Assembly: GCA_034698045.1 (NCBI GenBank)
Contig: JAQGAU010000010.1
Coordinates: 1 to 64,000, forward strand
Length of the DNA: 64,000 bases
Source: Paramacrobiotus richtersi
Taxonomy: Eukaryota; Tardigrada; Eutardigrada; Parachela; Macrobiotidae
Reading direction: 5' to 3'
Shown here: positions 43,575-53,809 of the stretch, one piece after another
Position numbering within the stretch: the stretch's first letter is position 1
Layout: each line of letters starts with the position of its first letter
Made by a program: the position numbers and the translations under genes
The notes under the pieces: generated by a model
What the model was told of the DNA's origin: nothing
What the model saw: only the letters and a program-made list of their open reading frames with translations
The model's database searches: none

Positions 43575-44950
43575 TCATCCATAGGTGGTAGGCGTGTATA
43601 CAGTCGTACCCTTGTTTCTCTACCGTATTTGTTACTGGTAAAAGTGTTCCATAAGCGAATGCAGTTATTTAGTTTTAATCAATGGTGGTAGAGGTGCATA
43701 TGTAAATGTACCCTCAAAGTAACTTAATTTTTTGAGGTAAAAACTTTAATCGCGTAAACAGTAATTTGTGGAGATGGGTGTACCATGGGTGGTAGACGTA
43801 TACACAGAGGTACCCTTGAAGGTTTTACTGCTGAAAAATATATCTCATTTTTGGTTTATAATTAGTAAATATTTGGAGTTTTGTTTTACTTGGGAGGATA
43901 AAATCTCAGTATTTGGCATATTGATCTCCTTACGGGTGGTACTATGCAGTAATATGCTATGTAGTGCGATTGAGGTAGAGGTAAAATGCCATTTCAGAAA
44001 GCTCGGCTCTGTGACGATTCACGCTGATGCGCGCAACTGAAGCATGAATTTAAGCAGGCAGGCTGCCTTTGTTCTTAAAGCCACGAAGGATGAAGCTGCG
44101 GACCATATCGCACGTTCAATGAACCATGTGTGGGGATTAAATGGACCGCAGACATAAAACAAAATCTTGACATTTCTGAGTCCTCCCGAACAACGTTGCG
44201 CTGTATGTTTTAGCTGGTTAAATAATAGAAGCAGGTATGGTAGATGAAATGAACTGCTGTATACGAATTAGGAAAAAATTCAGCGACGCCTATCGGGATG
44301 TTTGTCGCGATGACTAGTAATAATAACTAAGGCAGCTAATATCTAACACATAAATTGCGTTCAAAAAATTGCTCGCTGTAACGGTGTATTCCGGATTGTA
44401 TAGCAAAAGTTACTAACATAGGAATACAGGGAATGTTTCAACCATGGGTGGTAGGCGTGCATACAGACGTACCCTTGAAGTTAAATTGTAAATTTATCTT
44501 CCTTAATAAAGTTTTACTATTCAAAAGGTAAGTTAGCGGATAACAAGGTATCTAACTTTCAACCGATCAACCAAGGGTGGTGGACGTATATACATATGTA
44601 CCTTTAAAGTAAAAAGATACCTTTTTATTAAATAAAGCTTAAATGCTAATAAACTGATTTGTAAATATAGTTACTAACCTTCACCCATGGGTGGTAGACG
44701 TATATACAGAAATACCGTTGAAGTAAAATTCCCGGATATATTGACCATTTTTTAACCAAAGGTAGTTGGCGTACATACAAATTTGTTCTTAAAGTAAAAA
44801 GCGACTCTTTTTTATTTAATAAAGTTTAATTGCTCAAAAAAGTAATTTTTGAATATAGTTAAACCTTCAACCATGGGTGGTAAACATATATACAGACATA
44901 CCCTTGAAGTAAAATTTACGTTTTCCTTACTTACATAAAGTTTTACTGCT
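43575..44950 (+). repeat. Core-repeat array, plus orientation, eight or more copies
   Basis: Cores near 43584, 43683, 43788, 44446, 44574, 44688, 44758 and 44873. The best copies run ATGGGTGGTAGACGTATATA to ACGTACCCTTGAAG, followed by AAATT..CTT..TAATAAAGTTTTACTG. Spacing is about 100-115 bp where tandem. A second repeat (GAAGCATGAATTTAAGCAGG and onward) interrupts at 43990-44200. Confidence 0.85.
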
Positions 44951-44964
44951 CGAAACAAAATCAG

Positions 44965-45390
44965 CGACTGTATCTGTGACGTGTATCGTTTAGTGTTTTC
45001 ATAATAACCATGCGTTATCAACAAATCTAGCGTGGTTCTCCGATTTACATTCCATTTATATATGTATGGCAGCGTACATATATAACCATAATAAGAACCG
45101 TAAAAGAAATAAAAAATTATAATTCGGCGGTAGTTAAAATGCATTTATGGTATGCTTCTTTTTGCCAACATTTTTTAAGCAAGCATTTTCATTGATAATG
45201 TTTCGGACTGTCAGTTGCAATAAATGATTTATAGTTATATGCGTATTGTAGCGTATCGTGTAGTCGACCACCATTACTCTGATCGCAAGTGTAATGGTCA
45301 GCAAAGTTTCAGAATCGGTCTACTGGCTAACTTGCAAAAGGGGGATCAAGGGAACCGGTTTGAAGAACTTTATATATGAGGAATATATAA
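44965..45390 (+). repeat. Dispersed 260-bp repeat, copy 1 of 3
   Basis: TGCCAACATTTTTTAAGCAA, TTTATAGTTATATG, GTAGCGTATC and AAAAGGGGGATCAAGGGAAC recur in order at 51115-51430 and 52330-52620. The segment before it (44965-45050) also recurs at 61100 and, inverted, at 17325. Confidence 0.8.
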
Positions 45391-45593
45391 TTTACACGTA
45401 CAGATCAGTTACTTTTTTCATAATTTTGTATGTCGTTTTTTAATGGTACCAGATAAGTAATTCTTGTGATTCATGTAAAATCAGAAATGTTATGGTTAGA
45501 TGTAATGGTTAAAAACAATTTATAAATCGGTCAATTGGGTGATTGGGTAAAGGAAATCAAAGAAATCGAGTTTCTATTTTTTCACATTGTTTA

Positions 45594-45749
45594 TTATTTT
45601 TTCGACTTTTCGTACTGGCGTTGAACTTTTTGTCTTTGATCTTCTTTAGCCATTTTTGTTTCTTTTTGTGCTTTATGTTTTCTTTTCTGTTTCTGTTTAT
45701 TCTTCCGTTTTTTCTCGGTTATCAATTTTTCCATGCAGTGTCTGTCCAT
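45594..45749 (-). CDS. Short lysine-rich frame, 51 residues
   Basis: The minus frame MDRHCMEKLITEKKRKNKQK continues with KRKHKAQKETKMAKEDQRQK to QYEKSKK and a stop. It is open upstream to about 45810 and could be the last exon of a basic coiled-coil protein. The plus-strand hydrophobic frame here is only its complement. No partner exon was found. Confidence 0.35.
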   Translation of the reverse strand: MDRHCMEKLITEKKRKNKQKQKRKHKAQKETKMAKEDQRQKVQRQYEKSKK

Positions 45750-46340
45750 GTTTTTGATGGTGGAACGGTCAGCGGTTGATCGATCGAAAGCTGAGACGGT
45801 GAAGCAATAAACATCTCATCTAGATTTTGGATCTAGAATAGGGTTCATGGAAACGGCAAACTCGACTTTATATATATAGAATAGAAAGACAGAAAGATAG
45901 ATTTTATCGCAAGAAATATCTTTAGTTGTTTAGTTTTGATTTAATGGAGCGTTTAGTAATATAAAGCGAGAACGTCATGAGAAGTTCTTATAAAAGCAAT
46001 TTCAATCTTGTAAGTAACACCTGCAAAACTGTTAGAATTGAGTAGTAGAGAGAACTGTTGATGGGTGAATTTGATACTTGCGGTATAAGATATCAGCATT
46101 ACAGATCATCAAAAAGGACATAAGTACGACGTAAAACTTAATAAATCCTTCACGTAAAGCATTTATGTTGCCAACGGATTCCAGTTCATGTATATGAAAT
46201 GTGACGATAGTTGGACGTATTACGTTTTCCAAACATACGTGAATTGTTTTGCAAAGTTGTTGATTATTGTCACTTGTGTAAATTGGCACAAACTAGTGCA
46301 AATTTGTAGTTTTCATATAAAATAAACATTGTAACGAGCA

Positions 46341-47471
46341 ATGTCAAGTGTAATCTGGAACAATTCAATATGGGGATGTTCGAAAGATCTGGTATCAAGT
46401 GATCGCTATAAATTGTGGGAATTAACAAATTCAAGTCAGCCGCCGATATGGAATACAGCCTTACCTCATAGGAATCAAGCTGTCGAGATATTGTCCAGAA
46501 AAGTATGTAACATGTCATTTTTCTACTATGAAAGCATTTTAAAATTATTCCATGTACATAAATTACAATAATTCGCAGGTGTTGTTATTGGATATTCCGC
46601 TTGATCTGAAATATGAAGTATTACGGATAATGGAAAAGAAATTCGGATTATATTGTTATAAAACAGCAAATATCCCACAATTTAAAAGTTCCCCATTCAC
46701 TGAAAGTTAGTAAATATGGAATACATATTTTTTTATAAATAAGCTAAATTTATTATTTTGACTAGATTTATTTTTCACTGCTTCAACATCGGAAATCGTT
46801 CAGAATTTCCTGCAATTTTGTTGGCCTGCGACTTCTACTTCGCCAATACAATTGTGCCTTATGTCGGATAAATTACCTAATTTGTCAATATCCGTCATTC
46901 CTTGGAGCATGAAAGATTCATTCTACTCTGAAGCCACGGATGGAATATTTACGGAAACCGACCATAGAATATTCTTGAAAAATCTATATCCTACATTAAC
47001 TGCAAAATGTCTTGCATCAGTTATATCAAAATTATTTGGACCGGTAGTATCAGTGATGATTCATTTAGGTAAGAAATTATTCGAAATATGGTAAATGAAG
47101 ACTTGTGACTTTTTAATTAATTATCTTATTTTAATATTGAACGAGAAGGAAACCGAATACTGATACTAAAAATAGTTTTATTTGCAGATAAAACAACACA
47201 ATATCCAACTGGCTCCGGTCGTGTATCATTTTTAACTGCTGAAAGTTTTTTTAAAGCTGTACAGTCCAAAAAGATGACTGTGGAATCAAATGATATACAA
47301 ATTCAACCTTATGTTAAGGAAGGAAAATGTAGTATTTGTGGTTTACTGACAAAGTTATTTTGTGTGGATGTTGATTGTTTCAAATATTTTTGTAATATTT
47401 GCTGGATGTGGCATCATGCCAGTTTACCCTCTAAGTACGTTCATGTCAGTGTAATCAAAAAAGCTAACTAA
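46341..47471 (+). CDS. CPEB-like RNA-binding protein reduced to its C-terminal module, 291 residues
   Basis: Exons 46341-46502, 46579-46705, 46766-47068 and 47188-47471 join in frame. The protein has a diverged RRM1 (KVLLLDIPLDLKYEVLRIME ... ENLFFTASTSEIVQNFL), the linker SVIPWSMKDS (CPEBs: QVIPWVLADS), RRM2 (LYPTLTAKCLASVISKLFGP, TQYPTGSGRVSF) and the ZZ-type zinc domain CSICGLL ... CFKYFCNICWMWHH. CPEB proteins bind U-rich elements in mRNA 3' UTRs and control poly(A) length and translation, often in germ cells. The long regulatory N-terminus of normal CPEBs is missing; only about 55 residues precede RRM1. The RNP1/RNP2 aromatic residues in RRM1 are degraded, so RNA contact may rest on RRM2 and the zinc domain. 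Confidence 0.85.
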
Positions 47472-47999
47472 ATCATCGGAATGTTCTATTTGAAGTGATA
47501 AAATTATGAGGTCGACTGAATAAATAGATATATGTAGTATATGGGTATATAGTGCAACTTTGTAATTACATCAACATTAACACAATAATGTAAAGGTCAT
47601 TTATTTATTTTAAATTCTGAAAGGTGCATGTTAAATTTTCAGAATTATAAAACAAAATCATAACACAAAGCACATGATTATTTTGTTAGTACTTACTAGT
47701 GTTTAAAGTGGACACGAAGATTCTTGTAATCTTGTAAAGTTATGAATTCATCAGTGTCGTCAAAAAGGTTTTAAGTAATACAATGATATATGATGCTGGT
47801 TGTATCGTCGCAGTACAGTAATATTTAATACGTAGTAACAGTTCAACAGTGTAGTAACAAATTTGAGATTGTGATAGTGTACTCAAAGTATGTTTCGGAT
47901 GAAAACCGTGTTTATTTCTCTGTCAATGCATACTTTCAATATTGTTACTGATTTTCGATAATTCATACTGGAAGTGATAGACAGTTTATTTGATCTAAA

Positions 48000-48571
48000 A
48001 TGCCGCGTTTAAAATCAAAACCACAGAAAAATCCTCAACGTAAACAGTTAGCAACAAAAGCCGCAAAGAGGAGTAACTATACTGTTGGAAGTGTTAGGAG
48101 ACCTCATCGTTTTAGACCTGGAACTGTTGCATGTCGTGAAATTAGACAGTATCAGAAATCAACAGAATTACTTATCCGAAAACTACCATTCCAGCGTTTA
48201 ATACGGGAAATTGTTCAAGATTTACATTTGGATGTTCGATTTCAATCATCAGCAATGCAAGCTTTACAGGCATGTATTACTTAAATAAGTCGGACTTTAT
48301 ATTTTATATTAATATTATTCTAAGTTTATGAAGAATATAAAACGAATACGGTGAAACTTGTGTAATAAACATATTACATAATATTCTGAATAATATTGGT
48401 AATACTGACGTACCAATGATGAATGTGTATGTTTTATGATAGGAATCCACAGAAGCTTATATGGTGGGATTATTTGAAGATACTAACTTATTGGCTATTC
48501 ATGCTAAGAGAGTAACCATAATGCCAACTGACATGAAACTGGCTCTTCGGATTCGAGGGAAACGAAGGTAA
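48000..48571 (+). CDS. Divergent histone H3 variant, 132 residues
   Basis: Exon 1 (48000-48269) and exon 2 (48443-48571) join after ALQ and continue [20 protein letters not shown]; the donor is GC (CAG/GCATGT), a rare but known GC-AG intron. The histone fold is clear: [20 protein letters not shown] and [20 protein letters not shown]. The tail [20 protein letters not shown] is four residues shorter than canonical H3. K4, K9 and the QLATKAA block are kept, but S10 is Asn, the R26-K27-S28 triplet is K-R-S, K36 is Arg, K79 is His and K122 is Thr. H3 normally is intronless or H3.3-like. It should enter nucleosomes but cannot carry several standard marks. A germline or specialised chromatin role is inferred. 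Confidence 0.9.
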
Positions 48572-49289
48572 GAATTTTGGTTAAAAACCATGAATAAATT
48601 TCGTTTTTCTTGTACTGGTTAATATTACAAAAATTAAGCCTCTGTTGTTTGTATAAAATTGTTCGCTAATTCAGGTAATTTTTAGGTGAATTTATATGAA
48701 GGTTGGATGTTATGCAAGCATAAATTCTCGTTACTTCATGTCAAATTTGTTATGGATTTGTTAATAAAGTTTGTTTCAATTTATTATTGTTTTTTCCGAT
48801 TTTGTGTTTTATAATCTGAATTGTTTGTTTGTTCTGTTGATGTTTGTGTTGTCTGATATCTGTTTGACTAGTTGTAGTTGCATGTAATAAAACTAAGCTA
48901 ACCTCAGATTTTGGGCTCCATGTTAAATACAGTATGCCTGTTAATGCACAATGAAGTGTCAGTGTGACACAGGTAAAATCAAAATGAGTCGCATTTAAGA
49001 ATTTATTTTCACACTATGACAATCCATATTTCGATACAGATTCACGTTACGACCATGGTGAGCGAAACTGAGGCCACATTTGACGTAAAACAGAGAAAAT
49101 GTAGAAAACACCAATAAACGCATCGAACCGATACGAACTGACGGAGTTTGTTTCTTAATTGACATTTGTGATTTTGATTCCAGCTCGAATATTCGGTGTT
49201 CTGATTCGTAAAAACATAGTTCAAGTCAGTAACTAAATAAAATGACATATGCGTCAAAATATTTTTGCTGAACAAAATGTATACATCCA

Positions 49290-50155
49290 TTATTCTTTGG
49301 TATCCAGAATTTGAGTATCCAGTTCTTTAAATTGTTCAGGAAAATCTACAATAAATTGTTTATTTAAACAAAAAAATTTGAACTGAAAGATATACTTACT
49401 AATCGTTTCTGTTTTTACGTCGACAACAGAAGATTTGCAAGTATGTCCTTGAGTAACTTTCACCGTTTGTGCAACGCAATTATACTCCATTTTTCCTTTG
49501 CATGTATGATTTCGGCATCGCCATCTGTCTCGATTTGATGATGTTTTGGTATAGTGATAGTTATCATTCACTAACACATCTTTCCCAGTTTTGGTTAGAC
49601 TCCAATGAATTGTTGCACTCGGGTCTAATAAATATTTTTTATGCTATGTCTTTTATATTTTATAAATTGATAAACATGTTAACATAAGTTATCAAGTGAG
49701 AAAAATATATATAAAATGGGAAACAAATTGTACTCTAATTCATATAAAATCTCATAAGAATATATATGTGTGAATATCTGAATATTATACTTTAATATCT
49801 GCTAATATATAGATATTTATAGTATACAATATAAAATACCTGAAGACATTCCGATTGTATGTTTTTTTCCATTTGCAATATCTGAAGTAATAATCGAATA
49901 TGTCCATTTACCATTTGTATGATTCATTCGTAATTCCTTTCGTCCATCGTACTTTATTTTTAGAAAATCGATTACAGCTTGTGTACAAGTATTTCCTGGA
50001 GCAAATAGTTGATCAAGAGGTTCCCATGTTGGTTTATTTATATTCTTCCATTTTACTTGCAATTCTCCATGATGAATATTGTAGTCATAAGCCTCACGGT
50101 AGTCAATAATTTTATCTATAGCGTATTTCCTTCCTGTTCGGTTGCGACGTGCCAT
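49290..50155 (-). CDS. Chromodomain plus FLYWCH zinc-finger protein, 198 residues
   Basis: Exons 50155-49840, 49624-49400 and 49345-49290 join in phase 1 twice. Residues 10-65 form a chromodomain: KYAIDKIIDYRE, GELQVKWKNINKPTWEPLDQ, then a helix TQAVIDFLK. The cage aromatics Tyr and Trp are kept; the third position is Ile. Residues 105-175 form a FLYWCH-type finger: WSLTKTGKDVLVNDNYHYTK, RWRCRNHTCKGK, and the H-x-C end QGHTCKS. Chromodomains read methyl-lysine on histones; FLYWCH fingers bind DNA or proteins. It is a small nuclear adaptor by prediction. A fragment of exon 2 is duplicated at 41920-42020. Confidence 0.8.
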
Positions 50156-50509
50156 AATAATAACTAAATCAGACCTTTTGGAATAGGAAACTTATATATA
50201 AGATCAAAATGTTTTGTTATCGGCGATATATATAATAAACAAATAACTTTGCATGAAAGCAAATAAGACAGAAATCGATTCGATAAGAAAGTAGAAACAC
50301 TTTTTGGTTCAAGGAAAATATGGTGAATGGCATGTATTAAAACGTTATTTTAAGACATTATATACTGCTGAAAGGAGTGGCTGAAAAATTGTAACCGGCA
50401 TAAACTGTGCAAATAGTAACCAGAATAACCAGCAAATCATACAATATATTTTGTATATCTCGGTACTAGTCGGTTTGTTTTGATTATGATATCGGCTAAA
50501 CGATCATAG

Positions 50510-50790
50510 CGAATATGTGCGTCTACGGCACAGTCATTGCGGGTGCAATCAGGTATCCAAGGGATTTTTTTCTAACGGTGGTAAACTGATGTACCTATAA
50601 CGTATAAATGTATCTGCGTATAATTCGCAGCACAAATGAAGTAATTAGGCATCTACGGTCAAAGCGCTGCAGATGCCGCCGAAAATCCAAGGATTTTTTT
50701 TAGAAGGGTGATAGACAATGTACCTTTAACGTCAAAAGGTATCAAGGTAAAAAGGTATTAAGGTATTAAGGTAAAAGGAGGAAGGTATTA
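50510..50790 (+). repeat. Tandem repeat of about 120 bp, second array
   Basis: Two units match the 42055 array (TCTGCGTATAATTCGCAGCA, ATCCAAGGATTTTTTT). They are followed by short AAGGTATTAAGGTA repeats at 50735-50790. Confidence 0.7.
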
Positions 50791-51114
50791 AGGTATCATG
50801 AGAAGCAATTGACTGCGATAGGACATCTTATAATTTGTTACTGTATCTTGAATTCATATAATAAATCTATATATAAGAGGTAAATTGTTTTATTATTTAG
50901 GATATATTTTTTATAACTTATTTGAAATTAATTTCTTGTTCAGGGTTATTTTGTTAAAATGTTTGAGATAACGAATTCGAGGTAACGAACTTTTAATCGA
51001 TGGATTTAACGTAATGAAGCGTAGATCGTGATAACATTAAACATTCACGCTCTATTTACGTGGGTTGGAATACCGGCAGTGTAGGAACTGTAAAATACAT
51101 AAAAAATCTAAGGA

Positions 51115-51430
51115 ATTATAAATCGGCGGTAAGTTAACTGATGTTTATGGTATGCTTCTTTCTGCCAACATTTTTGAAGCGAGCAATTTTATTGATAATG
51201 TATTTGGACTGTCAGTCAAAATAAATAATTTATAGTTATATGTGGCTTTGTAGCGTATCAAATCATTGAACACCATTACTATGATCGCAAGTGTAATGGT
51301 CAAAAAGTTTTACAATGAGTCCAGTGGTTGGCTTGCAAAAGGGGGATGAAGGGAATCGGTTTGTTGACTTGTATATATAGAGTTAGTTACAACCATAGGT
51401 GGTTGACGTATATACACATGTACCTTAAAT
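51115..51430 (+). repeat. Dispersed 260-bp repeat, copy 2 of 3
   Basis: Matches 45120-45390 and ends in a core-repeat copy (ATAGGTGGTTGACGTATATA CACATGTACC). Confidence 0.8.
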
Positions 51431-51698
51431 TTTTTTTTTGGTTTATAACGGTTTCAACGGATGGGATACTGATTCCAGGTGTAATAGTTAAAAAATGGCT
51501 CTGAGGGTAAATGTCGGTCATTCGATTCGATCTTCGGTTTTATGTCACAGTATACATTATATTCTAGATGCGCGTAAATTTGCAGGTATATAAACGTACA
51601 CGTTAAACGTAATGGTCAGAAAAAATTTTAAAATCGATGAGTTAACTGACTGGGTAAAAGGAATTAAAGAAATCGGTTTGTAGAAATTTGTATAGATA

Positions 51699-51745
51699 GA
51701 TATTAGTGTTAATTGGTATTCGAATATGTTCCGCGATGTAGTAGT
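51699..51745 (+). pseudogene. Stray copy of an exon piece from the AT-hook zinc-finger gene
   Basis: A 47-bp stretch beginning GATATTAGTGTTAATTGGTA matches the minus-strand exon 63605-63486 (encoding DISVNWYSDIFRD) with about five changes. Nothing else of the gene is nearby. Confidence 0.6.
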
Positions 51746-51759
51746 ACAGAAACTTTGGT

Positions 51760-52325
51760 CACACACCTTTATAGGTCCATTTTGTCATTATCAAACGTCT
51801 GGCTTGATTTATAAAAAGTATTGTGGATCTTGAGGATTTTAGTAGAAGCCTAGGAAATTTTGTGAAGAGAAAATATAAATGCGACGATTTCAAAAACACG
51901 ATTTTAAAAGTTTTAGAATTTTAAAATTTGATTTAAAAATTTAAGATCTTCAAAAAATACCCTTTTGTATTTCAAATGATCGGAAAATGCCTACAGTTTC
52001 TGAACCTACGTATAAACCATTCTACAGTATTAAGTTAACTTCGTGATTTGAAAATTCCATTTGACGAGTGTCAAAAGTACGGATATAATATCCTTGATGC
52101 TATACTAATATGTAGAACCTGATCTTTAAACGTTAACGACTATGTTAAATGTTCCTTCATTTTGACAGTATCTACTCTATAAAGATGTATTATACATAAA
52201 ATAGTTGAAATTTGTTTGAAAATTACTTGCAAAACTTACATAAATGTCGAAATGCCAGAATGTATTACAAAATGCCTTCTATTTTTGGATCTACGATAAG
52301 CCTTCTATTTTGGATCTACGATACG
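51760..52325. other. AT-rich stretch with no gene seen
   Basis: Contains a degenerate 42-bp unit (AGAAGCCTAGGAAATTTTGT) near 51845 and a short direct repeat TTCTATTTTGGATCTACGAT at 52265-52325. No coding signal. Confidence 0.5.
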
Positions 52326-52329
52326 ATAG

Positions 52330-52620
52330 TGTACATCTTTCTGCCAACAGTTTTCAAGCAAGCAATTTTATTGATAATGTCTGTGGACTGACAGTCAAAA
52401 TGAATGATTTATAGTTATATGTGTCTTTGTAGCGTATCAAATAATTGACTATCATTACTATGATCGAAAGTGTAATGGTCAAAAACGTTTTAGAATCGGT
52501 ACACTGGCTGACTTGTAAGATGGGGATCAAGGGAACTGGTAGTAGACTTTTATATATAGCGTTAGTTACAACCAAAGGTGGTTAACCTATATACACATGT
52601 ACCCTAATAATGTTTTTTGG
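52330..52620 (+). repeat. Dispersed 260-bp repeat, copy 3 of 3
   Basis: Matches the copies at 45120 and 51115 and likewise ends in a core copy (AAGGTGGTTAACCTATATAC ACATGTACCC). Confidence 0.8.
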
Positions 52621-52674
52621 TTTATGACCATGCAACATTAAGGATATTGTAGCGTTAAGTAACGCAGAGCTATA

Positions 52675-52990
52675 CTGCCAGCTGGTAAAGCTCCGGACTG
52701 TGATGATCCACGCTTCGATGTGCATCAGTGGAGCAAGAACAGAAACAGACAAGGAACCTTAGTGAGGGAAGGAAGTCAGGACCAAAAGAAACGTTAAACG
52801 AACTATAAGTTGTATATTAAATGAGACGGAGAATTACAAAATCTGCTGATGATATAAGAGAAAGAAAGGAAGGGGAGAAATGATCCAATGATTTCTGATA
52901 TAACGTTCATAGTATCGGAAAATAAAACGTATGGAACTATGTAGTTCGTTTTCTGTTTGTATGAAAATTCGTTTTTTGAGCATTAAAATT
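52675..52990 (+). repeat. Dispersed repeat with GAAACGTTAAACGAAC..., copy 1 (partner 60140-60450)
   Basis: Ordered blocks shared with 60140-60450: CGCTTCGATRTGC, CGTTAAACGAAC.ATAAG, AACGTTCATAG and ACTRTGTAGTTCGTT.TCTG. A shorter relative lies at 43990-44200. Confidence 0.7.
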
Positions 52991-53515
52991 TGAATAAGTT
53001 AGTCGTAATATGTACTCGATAGTGGTTCTTTATATTTATTTTCTTTATGCTATTTCGTGGATAATAACCGGATTAATACTGTTCAAGAAAAAAAATTTTT
53101 GAGTACAGTTGTTAACTTCTATCCATGGGTGGTAGACGTATATACGGACGTACCCTTGAGCATTAAAATTTGAATAGGTTAATCGTAATATGTACTCGAT
53201 AATGATTTCTAGAACTTTTAGTGGTTCTTTATATTTATTTTCTTTATGCTATTTCGTGGATAATAACCGGATTAATACTGTTCAAGAAAAGAAAAAATTT
53301 TTGAGTACAGTTGTTAACTTCTATCCATGGGTAGTAGACATATATACGGACGTACCCTTGAGCATTAAAATTTGAATAGGTTAATCGTAATATGTACTCG
53401 ATAATGATTTCTAGAACTTTTTTTATGCTATGTCATAGGTAATGACTGGATTAATACTGTTTAAAAAAATAAATTTCTAAGTACAGTTGTTAACTTTTAT
53501 CCATGGGTGGTATCA
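52979..53515 (+). repeat. Tandem triplication, unit about 180-200 bp, with core repeat
   Basis: Units start at 52979, 53159 and 53361 with AGCATTAAAATTTGAATA and each holds GGATAATAACCGGATTAATA and a core (CCATGGGTGGTAGACGTATA). Copies 1 and 2 are nearly identical apart from an indel, so this is recent and shows how the core family spreads. The third copy breaks off inside the core at 53512. Confidence 0.9.
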
Positions 53516-53809
53516 GGTATTACCGGTATTATCGGATGGTGACCTTATTAGGAAATGTCGTTATGGCAACGTCACGGCTACTGGCGGCCGTATGGATAGT
53601 TAATTAATTAGCCTCATTCTAGGTGACTTTTATTGAGAACTAAATGATCGGTTTTTATTGTTAAAAGAAAGTAGGTTTATAATAGGTATTTATGATGAAA
53701 CCAGCATAGTAATAATAGACTGGTCAGTTCAACACAACTTTTATAACACTCCTATCATACACATGAACACAATAACAGCAAACGAATATGTTTCAAGTTA
53801 AAGAACAAA

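Noticed and set aside
43575-44950. CRISPR-like array
   Set aside because: The host is eukaryotic, units are too long and uneven, spacers are related to each other and no cas genes are present.
45543-45779. Hydrophobic 78-codon plus-strand frame that looks like a membrane protein
   Set aside because: It is the complement of a lysine-rich minus frame (Lys codons read as Phe/Leu on the other strand).
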